A stretch of DNA of 35,614 bases from an uncultured Bacteroides sp. (GCA_945833835.1 CAMAFR010000024.1:1-35614); one strand, 5' to 3'; numbered from the stretch's first letter, positions 18,101 to 25,741 are shown. Program-made: numbers and translations. Notes: generated by a model from the sequence alone, not told the origin.

Positions 18101-18322
18101 AGCCGCGTGCGCCCGGTCATCATGGCCTCGCTCACCACCATCCTGGGCATGGCGCCGCTGCTGGGCGACCCCATGTACGGCTCGATGGCCATTACCATCA
18201 TGGCCGGACTCACGATGGGCACGCTCATCACCCTGGTGTTCCTGCCGGTGGTCTACGCCACCCTTTTCCAGGTGGAGAGGCCCCTGGACAGACCGGCCGA
18301 AGAGAGTAGAAACAGACAATAA
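15140..18322 (+). CDS. RND efflux pump, AcrB-like inner-membrane permease
   Basis: Proton-driven trimeric transporter that exports drugs, bile salts or other amphiphiles. About 1060 aa with the two-fold RND layout: TM1 at FWSVLVGMVLAGVIAFVQMP, a large periplasmic loop, a TM2-TM6 block around 340-500, a second periplasmic loop, and a last TM block from about 890. In TM4, GMLVDNSIVIMDGILVDK holds the acidic residues of the proton relay. The C-terminal half carries the counterpart GLIGMMTKNAIVLVDEINRL. The ATG at 15140 overlaps the adaptor stop codon; a GTG one codon earlier is possible. The TolC gene follows after 14 bp. Its first periplasmic half resembles the more distant RND branch of Bacteroidota; substrate unknown. 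Confidence 0.95.
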   Translation: MWVERLTQFFLRRPTLFWSVLVGMVLAGVIAFVQMPKLEDPEVSVKQAQVVAVYQGASAHEVELKVAKILEDQLRTLPDVDEIRSECQSGMAMITVKFLETVMLGDLEQHFDLLRRKVGDAKALLPAGCLEPMVIDDMMDVYGIFYALKSDGYSYPEMDRYAQYIRNQLLKVKGVKRVNIVGGRTEEIQILLSKEKMARNGILPTQIMMQLQSHGKVADGGRYLDGGDRLQLRVSEGIRNEEDVRGLLVKTTGGRQVRMADIAEVRRTFTEPQTNGFFVDGTPALALCIALQAGVVVPDVGEAVDAKLAETMRQLPAGLTTEKIFFQPDKVNQAIGTFVVNLVESVLIVIVVLIFTMGFRSGVIIGVGLALTIAVSFPILLMMGTTLQRISLGAFIIAMGMLVDNSIVIMDGILVDKRRGLGPKTYLYRIGNHTALPLLGATVIAASTFLNSYLSPDSSGEYARDLFLVLCVSLLASWVLALVQVPICAKSWMPVRDKKAAAGPAGVMDSPAHRLVRRLLTFLIGWKKTAVAVAVLLLVACMAGAGGVKNLFFPDFDYNQFVIEYQLPPQAGADRVRADLLDITALLRRRPDIDRVAVSMGAPPAHYCLVRPMTSGGETYGELMVDCKDFDTVRKVMAEVRPVLRERYPDAYIRFRNYNFSIETSHPVEVQFKGPDPAVLRRLAGEAERIMRECPYADRYSVQNNWKPRSRTLVADFEQKNALRAGVDRGNVADALLAATDGLPIGVVNDDDKLLPVKLLVRHEDGSRITDLNDIPVWSLAGFSVDGDDVAGLMAGSTTADDVQDKMFRSVPLNAVTREIQPGWEETFIYRVNGERTIEAECDPNTTLYQGTAAKVAGDIKEKVEAIPLPDGYTLQWAGETKVQADSTENILRYMPLTMFIVLGILLLLFNNWKQVLLILSCLPFVFVGIIPSLIVFRQPFTFMAIIGVMGLIGMMTKNAIVLVDEINRLYREERRTAFDSVVTATVSRVRPVIMASLTTILGMAPLLGDPMYGSMAITIMAGLTMGTLITLVFLPVVYATLFQVERPLDRPAEESRNRQ

Positions 18323-18336
18323 AGACGTAACCGATT

Positions 18337-19641
18337 ATGAAAAAACGAATCTATACCTTATGGATCGCCCTGCTGGCGGTGGCGGGAGCGGCCGCCCAGC
18401 CTGCGGTGGTCCTCACGAGAGAAGAGTGCCGCACGCTGGCCTTGGCCTGCAGCGAGCAGCTCCGCCAGCGGCAGAACGGACTGACCGCCGCCACCCTCGA
18501 CCGCAAGACGGCCCAGGCACAATACCTGCCCCAGGTAGACGGCAGCTTCACGCTGATTTACAGCGACGATATTGACATGGGGACATCGACCCTGCTGATG
18601 CGCGGGGTCTACGATGCCGGCCTCACCCTGCAACAGCCTGTCTTTGCGGGAGGCCGGATTGTGGCGGCCGGACGGCTGGCCCGCATCGGCGAGCGCACCG
18701 CCGGCGAACAGCTGCGCCAGACGCGCATGCAGGTGCTGGCCGATGTGGACAACGCCTACTTCACGCTGCTGGCCGTGCGCGAGAAGGTGAAGATGCTGGA
18801 GGCCTACCGCCGGCAGATGGACGAGCTCTACCGCTCGGTGGAGAACCATGTGCAGGCCGAAATGGCCATCCGCAACGAGCTGCTGCGGGTGGAGGCCAAG
18901 CGCACCGAGATAGACTACCAGCTGCAGAAGGCGCGCAACGGCGAGCACCTCTGCCGCATGTCGCTCTGCCAGCTCGTAGGCCTGGAGCTGACCGCCGATG
19001 TCCGCACGGCGGACTCGGTGCTGGCCGTCGCCCCGCCCGAGGGGCTCGACGAGAACATCGACGCACGCCCCGAGCTGCGGCTGCTCCACCACCAGCTGGA
19101 GGCCCGCCGGCAGCAGGTGCGCATGGAGCGCGCCGCATGCCTGCCCACCGTGGGGCTGGGGCTGGGCTACTCGTATATGGGCCACCTCGTGTTCGAGGGG
19201 ACGGCCACCGGTGCCGACGGTGCGCAGGTGCCCTTCAAGCAGACCTATGACGAGGGGTACAAGTATGCCATGCTGTCGGTCAACGTGCCGCTCTTCCACT
19301 GGGGCAGCAACTGGCGCAAGGTGAAGAAGGCCCGGTTGGAGCTGGAGAACGCCCGGCTGGACCTGCAGCGCAACACGCGGCTCATGACCATCGAGGCCCG
19401 CCAGGCGGTGCAGAACCTCACCGACGGCTATCGCATGGTGCACACCGCCGTGCAGGGGCGCGAGCAGGCCGACGAGAACCTGCGGGTGATGCGGCAGCAG
19501 TATGACAACGGGATGGCGGTCCTCACCGACCTGCTCGACGCGCAGGCCCAGTGGCAGCAGGCCCGCAGCAACCTGATCGAGGCGCAGACCCAGTACAAAC
19601 TGTACGAAACGGAGTACCTCCGCGTCACGGGTCGGCTGTAA
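18337..19641 (+). CDS. TolC-family outer-membrane efflux channel
   Basis: Outer-membrane end of the tripartite pump. The 434-aa protein has a signal peptide (MKKRIYTLWIALLAVAGAAA) and two OEP repeats: the first from about residue 28, the second from about 235 (RPELRLLHHQLEARRQQVRM). Long helices such as EKVKMLEAYRRQMDELYRSV and ENLRVMRQQYDNGMAVLTDL would build the periplasmic tunnel, and a glycine-rich strand pair (GLGLGYSYMGH) the barrel. It lies 14 bp after the permease, so all three pump components come from one transcript under the divergent AraC-type regulator. Confidence 0.94.
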   Translation: MKKRIYTLWIALLAVAGAAAQPAVVLTREECRTLALACSEQLRQRQNGLTAATLDRKTAQAQYLPQVDGSFTLIYSDDIDMGTSTLLMRGVYDAGLTLQQPVFAGGRIVAAGRLARIGERTAGEQLRQTRMQVLADVDNAYFTLLAVREKVKMLEAYRRQMDELYRSVENHVQAEMAIRNELLRVEAKRTEIDYQLQKARNGEHLCRMSLCQLVGLELTADVRTADSVLAVAPPEGLDENIDARPELRLLHHQLEARRQQVRMERAACLPTVGLGLGYSYMGHLVFEGTATGADGAQVPFKQTYDEGYKYAMLSVNVPLFHWGSNWRKVKKARLELENARLDLQRNTRLMTIEARQAVQNLTDGYRMVHTAVQGREQADENLRVMRQQYDNGMAVLTDLLDAQAQWQQARSNLIEAQTQYKLYETEYLRVTGRL

Positions 19642-19867
19642 GCGTGTCCTGCCCCGTGCTACGGGGGGAGGTACCGCCGAGGGGCGTACACCTCCCCCGC
19701 GGGCATCTTAGAAGAGCCCCGGTTTCTTATGGTTATGAGGAAGCGGAGAAACAACATTGAACGCCAATGAGGGTGTGGCAAAAACCCAACGATACATACC
19801 TTTATTGTCATTCTTCGCTTTCGCTCAGAATGACAACAGGGGGAGGGTTCAGAAGTTCCCGGACAGC

Positions 19868-19888
19868 CTGTCTGTCCGTCTGTCCGTC
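19868..19888 (+). repeat. Tetranucleotide tract (GTCT/GTCC)n, copy 3
   Basis: About five units, embedded in the first of two near-identical blocks. It is one unit (4 bp) shorter than its twin at 20047. Confidence 0.85.
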
Positions 19889-20046
19889 GGTGTACGGGGG
19901 TAGGTTCCGCCGAGGGGCGTATACTTCCCCTCGCGGACATCTTGGAAGGCCTCTGTCTTTCTTGTCATTCGAAAGCGAAGAAAGCCTTCCAAGACCCCCT
20001 ACTCTTTGTCATTCTGACAGGGTGGGAGTTCAGAAGTACCCGGACA

Positions 20047-20073
20047 GTCTGTCTGTCCGTCTGTCCGTCCGTC
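20047..20073 (+). repeat. Tetranucleotide tract (GTCT/GTCC)n, copy 4
   Basis: One unit longer than the tract at 19868, with the same flanks on both sides (GGACAG before, GTCGGTGTACGGGGGTAGG after). Confidence 0.85.
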
Positions 20074-20112
20074 GGTGTACGGGGGTAGGTTCCGCCGAGG
20101 GGCGTACCGCGC

Positions 20113-20949
20113 TCATGGGGCGGTCGTGCCGCCACGGTCATCGTCATCGAACACGTAGAGCTCCGAGGGGGTGGTGCGCTTCAGGGCCGCCAGCTCCAGG
20201 CCTTTCCCCACCACGATGCCCTTGGTGCGCAGGGCCAGCTCCACGGTCTTGTAGGCCAGTTCGGGGTGGTTGTTGTCCTTGCTCAGGTGGCACAGCCAGA
20301 GGTGCGTCAGCCGGGGCGGGAAGTGGGCGGCCAGGTAGTCGGCCGCCTCGCGGTTGCTCAGGTGTCCGTTGGGGCCGGCGATGCGCGTCTTCAGGTGTTG
20401 CGGGTAAGGCCCCATCTGGAGCATGGCCTCGTCGTAGTTCGCTTCGAGTATGAGGCATTCCGCCCGCTCCAAGTAGGCCGCCGCCGTCGGGGTGATGTGT
20501 CCGATGTCGGTCATGAAGACAAAGGTCCTGCCGTTGGTCTCGATGCAGTAGCCCACGTTGTCGGTGCCGTCGTGGGGCACCTCGAAGCAGGTCACGCGGA
20601 AGCCGAAGGTCTCTACCGGCGTGTCCTTCTGCACGAAGCGGGTGTGGGCGCTGTCCAGCTTCTCGGTCATGCAGTAGCTGCGGTTGATGCCCTCGTGCGT
20701 CAGGGGGGTGGCATACACGGGCAGCCCCAGCTTCTTGGCCAGGTGGCCTACGCCCTTGATGTGGTCGGCGTGGTCGTGCGTCACGAACACGGCCCGGATG
20801 CGCTCCATCTCCAGTCCGCGGTCTTTCAGAATCTTCTTGATGTTCCGTATGCCGATGCCCGCGTCTACCAGCACGGCGTCGGTGTCTGTCCCCAGGTAGT
20901 AGCAGTTGCCGCTGCTGCCGCTGGCCAGGCTTATAAAGTAGGTTTTCAT
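20113..20949 (-). CDS. MBL-fold metal-dependent hydrolase, WalJ/YycJ-like
   Basis: A 278-aa metallo-beta-lactamase-fold protein related to WalJ/YycJ, thought to be a nuclease or phosphodiesterase linked to DNA replication or repair. The metal-binding motif HDHADH at 58-63 is intact; later ligands are the His in CFEVPHDGTDN, Asp in FVFMTDIGHI and His in LWLCHLSKDNNHPELA. The N terminus MKTYFISLASGSSGNCYYLG is typical of the family, which is why I start at 20949 rather than 36 bp upstream. The last residues (FDDDDRGGTTAP) run into the neighbouring repeat region, so the C terminus may have been extended by repeat-derived sequence. Confidence 0.9.
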   Translation of the reverse strand: MKTYFISLASGSSGNCYYLGTDTDAVLVDAGIGIRNIKKILKDRGLEMERIRAVFVTHDHADHIKGVGHLAKKLGLPVYATPLTHEGINRSYCMTEKLDSAHTRFVQKDTPVETFGFRVTCFEVPHDGTDNVGYCIETNGRTFVFMTDIGHITPTAAAYLERAECLILEANYDEAMLQMGPYPQHLKTRIAGPNGHLSNREAADYLAAHFPPRLTHLWLCHLSKDNNHPELAYKTVELALRTKGIVVGKGLELAALKRTTPSELYVFDDDDRGGTTAP

Positions 20950-21055
20950 GCTATTTGTTTTCTCGTCGGTTTTTTCGGTCGGCAAAGATATAAAATAAGT
21001 TGGTTCGGCAAGGCGTTTGGGGCCGTTAGTTTTTTCGGCGTCGGGGGCCGGCGGG

Positions 21056-21105
21056 CCAAAAGAGAGCCCCCTCGCTCCGTCGGCAGGCGGCGGGGTGAGG
21101 GGGCT
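21056..21105 (-). terminator. Terminator of uxaC
   Basis: AGCCCCCTC and GAGGGGGCT pair across a GC-rich loop; on the minus strand the stem is followed by TCTCTTTTGG. It begins 26 bp past the uxaC stop codon. Confidence 0.65.
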
Positions 21106-21130
21106 GTGGCGGCTGTTGGCGCGTCCGGTG

Positions 21131-22537
21131 TCAGAAGTTGAAGAACCGCTTGGCGTTGTTGTAGCAGATGTCTTCCACCATCTGCCGCACGCGGCCCATT
21201 TCCTGGCTGGGTATCTCGCCGTTTTCCACGTCGGTGCCCAGCAGGTTGCACAGGGTGCGGCGGAAGTATTCGTGGCGCGGGTAGGAGAGGAACGAGCGCG
21301 AGTCGGTCAGCATGCCCACGAAGCGGCTCAGCAGGCCCAGCAGCGAGAGGGCGTTCATCTGCTTCTCCATGCCGTCTTTCTGGTCCAGGAACCACCAGCC
21401 CGAGCCGAACTGTATCTTGCCCGGCACGGAGCCGTCCTGGAAGTTGCCCAGCATGGTGGCGATGACCTCGTTGGCGCAGGGGTTCAGGTTGTAGAGGATG
21501 GTCTTGGCCAGCCTGCCTTCGGCGTTCAGGCGGTCCAGGTACTTGGACATGGCCTTGGCCGTGTTGAACTCGCCGATGGAGTCGAAGCCCGTGTCGGGGC
21601 CCAGCAGCTTGAACATCTTCGAGTTGTTGTCGCGGATGGCGCCGTAGTGGAACTGCTGCGTCCAGCCCGTGGCGTGGTCCATCTCGCCGAACACCACCAG
21701 CATGGCCGACTTGAACTTCAGTATTTCCTCGCGGGTCAGCTCCTTGCCGCCGTACACCTTGTTGAAGATGGCCTTGATCTCGGCGTCGGTGTAGTCTTCG
21801 GCATAGAACTCCTCGATGCCGTGGTCAGAGAGCTTGCAGCCCTGCCGGGCGAAGAAGTCGTGGCGTTTCTCCAGCGCGGCCACCATGTCGTCGAAGCTGG
21901 AGATGGGCGTGCCGCTCACTTCCGAGAGCTTCTCCATGTAGGCCCTGAAGTTGGCCGGCACCTCCACGGCCATGGCCTTGTCGGGGCGCCAGGTGGGCAG
22001 CATCTTGATTTCGAAGCCGCTCTCGCGCGTGGCGATGTGGTGTTCGAGCGAGTCCACCGGGTCGTCGGTGGTGCACACGGTCTCCACATGATAGCGGCGC
22101 ATCAGGTTGCGGGCCGAGTATTCGGGGGTGGCCAGCTTCTCGTTGCACTCGTCGAATATCTCGCGGGCCGTGTCCGGGTTCAGGATCTTGTCGATGCCGA
22201 ACGCCGTCTTCAGCTCCAGGTGCGTCCAGTGGTACAGCGGGTTGCGGAAGGTGTAGGGCACCGTCTCGGCCCATTTCTCGAATTTCTCCCAGTCAGACGT
22301 GTCCTTGCCCGTGCAGTAGCGCTCGTCCACGCCGTTGCTGCGCATGGCCCGCCACTTGTAGTGGTCGCCCCCCAGCCAGAGATCGGTGATGGAGCGGAAG
22401 CGGTAGTCGTCGGCCACCATTTTCGGGATCAGGTGGCAGTGATAGTCGATGATGGGCATCTTGGCCGCATGGTTGTGATACAGTTCCTGCGCGGTCTCGG
22501 TCTTCAGCAGGAAATTTTCATCCATAAACTTTTTCAT
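21131..22537 (-). CDS. uxaC: Glucuronate/galacturonate isomerase UxaC
   Basis: Isomerises D-glucuronate to D-fructuronate and D-galacturonate to D-tagaturonate, the first step of hexuronate catabolism in the cytoplasm. The 468-aa length fits. The N terminus reads MKKFMDENFLLKTETAQELY and the metal-binding DYHCHL motif (H33, H35) follows; DLWLGGDHYKWRAMRSNGVD is also typical. I chose 22537 rather than the upstream ATG at 22627 because homologues begin here. It is divergent from uxaB, with which it forms a two-step pathway, and shares a control region with paired palindromic sites. Confidence 0.97.
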   Translation of the reverse strand: MKKFMDENFLLKTETAQELYHNHAAKMPIIDYHCHLIPKMVADDYRFRSITDLWLGGDHYKWRAMRSNGVDERYCTGKDTSDWEKFEKWAETVPYTFRNPLYHWTHLELKTAFGIDKILNPDTAREIFDECNEKLATPEYSARNLMRRYHVETVCTTDDPVDSLEHHIATRESGFEIKMLPTWRPDKAMAVEVPANFRAYMEKLSEVSGTPISSFDDMVAALEKRHDFFARQGCKLSDHGIEEFYAEDYTDAEIKAIFNKVYGGKELTREEILKFKSAMLVVFGEMDHATGWTQQFHYGAIRDNNSKMFKLLGPDTGFDSIGEFNTAKAMSKYLDRLNAEGRLAKTILYNLNPCANEVIATMLGNFQDGSVPGKIQFGSGWWFLDQKDGMEKQMNALSLLGLLSRFVGMLTDSRSFLSYPRHEYFRRTLCNLLGTDVENGEIPSQEMGRVRQMVEDICYNNAKRFFNF

Positions 22538-22644
22538 GATGTCATTAAATTTTTTGGTGAGTGTTAATGTTATGTTTTTTCGTCTAATGATAAGCCGTAA
22601 GCAGGCTGTCGGTATGTTGGACAGCATAAAATTGCGGTCGCCGA

Positions 22645-22682
22645 CCGTTATCGAACACGATAATTGCCGTTATCGAGCACGA
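22645..22682. promoter_or_regulatory. Two tandem operator-like sites between uxaC and uxaB
   Basis: CCGTTATCGAACACGA and CCGTTATCGAGCACGA are direct copies with 22 bp between their starts, about two helical turns. The first extends into the palindrome TTATCG-AACA-CGATAA, a shape typical of LacI-type repressor sites. They overlap the uxaC -7 element and transcription start, so a hexuronate-responsive repressor could block both genes. Confidence 0.5.
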
Positions 22683-22710
22683 AAGTAGAAAAAATATTTG
22701 GAAGAACAAA
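22680..22710 (-). promoter_or_regulatory. Candidate promoter of uxaC
   Basis: On the minus strand: TTTG (22710-22707), 19 bp, TACTTTCG (22687-22680), one mismatch from TAnnTTTG. The predicted leader is about 135 nt. Confidence 0.5.
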
Positions 22711-22726
22711 ATATTTTGTATATTTG
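22697..22726 (+). promoter_or_regulatory. Candidate promoter of uxaB
   Basis: TTTG at 22697-22700, 18 bp, then TATATTTG (exact TAnnTTTG) at 22719-22726. A hairpin or operator-like palindrome (GATTATTT-CATGA-AAATAATC) directly follows at 22731-22751, at the likely transcription start. Confidence 0.55.
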
Positions 22727-22849
22727 CAGCGATTATTTCATGAAAATAATCCCTCGCAGGGCGGACGGGAAAGGCAGTAAATAATGATAATTTACTGTCG
22801 GAGCCGCCTGCGGACACACCGAAGGACACACTCTAAAAAAGTATAAGAT

Positions 22850-24289
22850 ATGAAAGCATTGAACAAAGAGACTGCCGTCAAGACAGTCCGTCCCGAGAGA
22901 ATCATTCAGTTTGGTGAGGGCAATTTCCTGCGCGCGTTCGTCGATTGGATTGTCTGGAACATGGACCAGAAGACCGACTTCAACAGCAGCGTGGTGGTGG
23001 TGCAGCCCATCGACAAGGGCATGGTGGACATGCTCAACGCCCAGGACGACCTCTATCACGTCAACCTGCAGGGCCTGGACAAGGGCGAGGCCGTGAACAG
23101 CCTGACCATGATTGACGTCATCAGCCGCGGGCTGAACCCCTACACCCGGCACGACGAGTTCATGAAGCTGGCCGAGCAGCCCGAGATGCGCTTCGTCATC
23201 TCCAACACCACCGAGGCCGGCATCGCCTTCGACCCCTCGTGCAAGCTCGACGACGCTCCCGCCTCGTCTTATCCCGGCAAGCTCACCCAGCTGCTCTACC
23301 ACCGCTTCAAGACCTTCGGCGGCGACCCCACGAAGGGCTGGATCATCTTCCCCTGCGAGCTGATCTTCCTCAACGGCCACAAGCTGAAGGAGACCATCTA
23401 CCAGTACATCGAGCTCTGGAACCTGGGCGACGCCTTCAAGCAGTGGTTCGAGCAGTCGTGCGGGGTCTACGCCACGCTGGTGGACCGCATCGTGCCGGGC
23501 TTCCCCCGCAAGGACATCGCCGCCATCAAGGAGCACCTGCAGTATGACGACAACCTCGTGGTGCAGGCCGAAATCTTCCACCTCTGGGTCATCGAGGCGC
23601 CCCAGGAAGTGGCCCGCGAGTTCCCCGCCGACAAGGCCGGGCTCAACGTGCTCTTCGTGCCCTCCGAAGAGCCCTACCACGAACGCAAGGTGACGCTGCT
23701 CAACGGCCCGCACACCGTGCTCTCGCCCGTGGCCTACCTCTCGGGGGTGGACATCGTGCGCGACGCCTGCCAGCACCCCATCGTGGGCAAATACATCCAC
23801 AAGGTGATGTTCGAGGAGCTGATGGAGACCCTCAACCTGCCCAAGCCCGAGCTGGAGCAGTTTGCCGCCGACGTGCTCGAACGCTTCAACAACCCGTTTG
23901 TGGACCATCAGGTGACCTCCATCATGCTGAACTCCTTCCCCAAGTTCCAGACGCGTGACCTGCCGGGACTCAAGACCTACCTGCAGCGCAAGGGCGAGCT
24001 GCCCAAAGGACTGGTGCTGGGCCTGGCCGCCATCATCACCTACTACAAGGGCGGCGAGCGTTTCGACGGAGCCCCCATCGTGCCCAACGACGCGCAGGAC
24101 ATCATGGACCTGCTCAAGGACCTCTGGGCGACCGGCGACACGCGCCAGGTGGCCGAAGGCGTGCTGGGAGCGACATCCATCTGGGGCGAGGACCTGAACC
24201 TCATCCCCGGACTGACGGACGCCGTCCAGGCCAACCTCGACAGCATCCAGCAGGGCGGCATGCTCGACACGGTGCTCTCCATCCTCTGA
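22850..24289 (+). CDS. uxaB: Tagaturonate reductase (altronate oxidoreductase) UxaB
   Basis: Reduces D-tagaturonate to D-altronate with NADH, the step after UxaC for galacturonate. The 479-aa protein belongs to the mannitol/uronate long-chain dehydrogenases: IIQFGEGNFLRAFVDWIVWN (about 19-38) is the nucleotide-binding start of the Rossmann domain, and the active-site region KVTLLNGPHTVLSPVAYLSG is intact. UxuB (fructuronate reductase) is a relative, but the overall sequence and the adjoining uxaC favour UxaB. The remaining pathway genes (uxaA, kdgK, kdgA) are not in the window. Confidence 0.94.
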   Translation: MKALNKETAVKTVRPERIIQFGEGNFLRAFVDWIVWNMDQKTDFNSSVVVVQPIDKGMVDMLNAQDDLYHVNLQGLDKGEAVNSLTMIDVISRGLNPYTRHDEFMKLAEQPEMRFVISNTTEAGIAFDPSCKLDDAPASSYPGKLTQLLYHRFKTFGGDPTKGWIIFPCELIFLNGHKLKETIYQYIELWNLGDAFKQWFEQSCGVYATLVDRIVPGFPRKDIAAIKEHLQYDDNLVVQAEIFHLWVIEAPQEVAREFPADKAGLNVLFVPSEEPYHERKVTLLNGPHTVLSPVAYLSGVDIVRDACQHPIVGKYIHKVMFEELMETLNLPKPELEQFAADVLERFNNPFVDHQVTSIMLNSFPKFQTRDLPGLKTYLQRKGELPKGLVLGLAAIITYYKGGERFDGAPIVPNDAQDIMDLLKDLWATGDTRQVAEGVLGATSIWGEDLNLIPGLTDAVQANLDSIQQGGMLDTVLSIL

Positions 24290-24318
24290 GCGTTTGATTG
24301 TTAGAATTCCATAGTTTC

Positions 24319-24363
24319 GGGGCGGGCGTATCCATCAGCAGGTGGAGGGCCCGCCCCTTTTTT
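24319..24363 (+). terminator. Rho-independent terminator of uxaB
   Basis: GGGGCGGGC and GCCCGCCCC form a perfect 9-bp stem with a 21-base loop, followed by six Ts. It lies 30 bp after the stop codon. Confidence 0.9.
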
Positions 24364-24411
24364 GTGGGGCAAAGACCTTGCGCGACCCAAATATATATAT
24401 TGTCATCGTCA

Positions 24412-24704
24412 CCCGGGCGGACACGCAGGTCCGCCCCTACGGCGTCATCATCGAATCGTTTCGCATTTTCGCCGTAGGGGCAGACCTATGTGTCTGCCCG
24501 GCAACATCCGCCCGGCAACATCCGCTTCGGCATACCGGGCGGACACGCAGGTCCGCCCCTACGGCGTCATCATCGAATCGTTTCACATTTCGCCCGGCAA
24601 CATCCGCCTGGAAACATCCGCCCGGCATTGCGGGCGGACACGCAGGTCCGCCCCTACGGCGTCATCATCGAATCGTTTCGCATTTCGCCCGGCAACATCC
24701 ACCC
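24412..24704. repeat. Cluster of REP/BIME-like hairpin repeats
   Basis: Three direct copies (starting near 24414, 24536 and 24630) of a ~70-bp unit. Each contains the hairpin GGGCGGAC-ACGCAG-GTCCGCCC followed by CTACGGCGTCATCATCGAAT and CGTTTC(G/A)CATTT. A degenerate inverted copy (GTAGGGGCAGACCTATGTGT) lies at 24475-24510, and CGCCCGGCAACATCCGC recurs between the units. No gene is likely here; open frames across it are repeat translations. Confidence 0.85.
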
Positions 24705-24920
24705 GAAAAGGGTTCTCGGACAGCCTCCCCCCACACCCAAAAGTACGGGCAAAAAAAGAGGGAATCTTCACAGACTCCCAATCTTTATTAACCTTAAAAT
24801 CTAATACCATGAAAAACACAGTGCAAAGATAAGGATTATATGTTATGCAACATAATTGAAGGGCATAAAAATGCTTGTTGTTAACAAATATTAGCAGAAC
24901 GGGCAACAAAATCCGCTTTT
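24705..24920. other. AT-rich intergenic stretch, no gene seen
   Basis: Between the repeat cluster and the rsmE promoter. It contains a 7-codon frame (MKNTVQR) at 24810 that I do not regard as a gene, and small stem-loops such as GCATAAAAATGC. Its A/T-rich make-up contrasts with the GC-rich flanks. Confidence 0.5.
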
Positions 24921-24953
24921 TTTCAGAAGATATGAAAAGAATCGCTACTTTTG
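24921..24953 (+). promoter_or_regulatory. Promoter of rsmE-DUF4836 operon
   Basis: TACTTTTG at 24946-24953 is an exact TAnnTTTG -7 element. TTTC at 24921-24924, 21 bp upstream, could be the -33 element. The predicted leader of about 80 nt holds a short CCGCA...TGCGG stem. Confidence 0.55.
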
Positions 24954-25039
24954 CGTCGTCCGGACCCCGCATCCGTCCGCCCCACACGGCCCGGCTGCGG
25001 AGGTTCCCCCCATTTGTTGTACGACTTTAGATAAAACCT

Positions 25040-25741
25040 ATGCACGTATTTTATACTCCCGACATCGCCTCCTGTCCCGACATGCCCGAAGAGGAGGCCG
25101 CCCACTGCCTGCGGGTGCTCCGCCTGGGCGAGGGCGACGAAGTGACCCTCACCGACGGCAAGGGATGCTTCTACCGGGCGGTCATCAGCGCGGCCCAGGG
25201 CAAGCGGTGCCGGCTGCGCGTCACCCACACCCTGCCCCAGGAGCCCCTGTGGCGCGGACACCTCCACCTGGCGATGGCCCCCACCAAGAACATGGACCGC
25301 ATCGAGTGGCTGGCCGAGAAGGCCACCGAGATTGGCTTCGACGAGCTGACCTTCCTCGATTGCCGCTTCTCCGAGCGCAAGGTGGTCAAGACAGACCGCA
25401 TCGAGAAAATCGTGGTCTCGGCCCTCAAGCAGTCGCTCAAGGCACGCAAGCCGGCGGTGAACGGCATGACCCCCTTCGCCCGCTTCGTGGGGCAGGACTT
25501 CGGCGGACAGCGCTTCATAGCCCATTGCCACGAAGGCGAGAAACCCCTGCTGGCCGACGTGCTGGCGCCCGGACAGGACGCCGTGGTGGCCATCGGCCCC
25601 GAAGGCGACTTCAGCCCCGAGGAGGTGCGGATGGCCGTCGAGGCCGGATTCCGCCCCGTGAGCCTCGGACGCTCGCGCCTGCGCACCGAGACGGCCGCCC
25701 TCGTGGCGGTGCACCTCATGAACCTGGCCGCCAACCGCTGA
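25040..25741 (+). CDS. rsmE: 16S rRNA m3U1498 methyltransferase RsmE
   Basis: SPOUT-class methyltransferase that N3-methylates U1498 of 16S rRNA in the assembled 30S subunit. The 233-aa protein has the N-terminal PUA-like domain (HCLRVLRLGEGDEVTLTDG at about 22-40). In the catalytic domain, MAPTKNMDRIEWLAEKATEI opens the core, and the knot motifs IGPEGDFSPEE (185-195) and SLGRSRLRTETA (208-219) bind S-adenosylmethionine. Length and motifs are standard. The DUF4836 gene follows after 60 bp, probably on the same transcript. Confidence 0.96.
   Translation: MHVFYTPDIASCPDMPEEEAAHCLRVLRLGEGDEVTLTDGKGCFYRAVISAAQGKRCRLRVTHTLPQEPLWRGHLHLAMAPTKNMDRIEWLAEKATEIGFDELTFLDCRFSERKVVKTDRIEKIVVSALKQSLKARKPAVNGMTPFARFVGQDFGGQRFIAHCHEGEKPLLADVLAPGQDAVVAIGPEGDFSPEEVRMAVEAGFRPVSLGRSRLRTETAALVAVHLMNLAANR

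Larger units (their letters stand above)
19642..20112. repeat. Intergenic region filled with repeats, no gene
   Basis: About 470 bp between convergent tolC and the MBL hydrolase gene. It holds: a hairpin at 19664-19698 (GGGGGAGGT...ACCTCCCCC) with the core CCGCCGAGGGGCGTA, repeated near 19906 and 20091; a REP hairpin at 19806-19835 (TGTCATTCT...AGAATGACA); a larger hairpin at 19940-19994 with 11-bp perfect arms (TCTTGGAAGGC); and two GTCT/GTCC tracts. A block of about 75 bp starting TTCAGAAGT is present twice (from 19849 and 20029) with few differences. No open frame looks coding. Confidence 0.8.

Noticed and set aside
19767..20453. 228-aa plus-strand frame spanning the repeat region
   Set aside because: Composed of repeat translation then antisense to the MBL gene; Ser/Arg/Pro-rich, no homology signs.
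24412..24704. Possible CRISPR array
   Set aside because: Units are ~70 bp with internal hairpins, irregular spacing and one inverted copy; no cas genes. REP-like instead.
24342..24832. Overlapping open frames across the repeat cluster
   Set aside because: Their sequence is translated repeat units (RADTQVRPYGVIIESF recurring); no start context or domain.
24810..24833. Tiny frame MKNTVQR
   Set aside because: Seven codons, no terminator or conserved context seen; could be a leader peptide but nothing supports it.
24960..25039. Riboswitch in the rsmE leader
   Set aside because: Only one short stem (CCGCA/TGCGG) is visible and it matches no riboswitch class I know.
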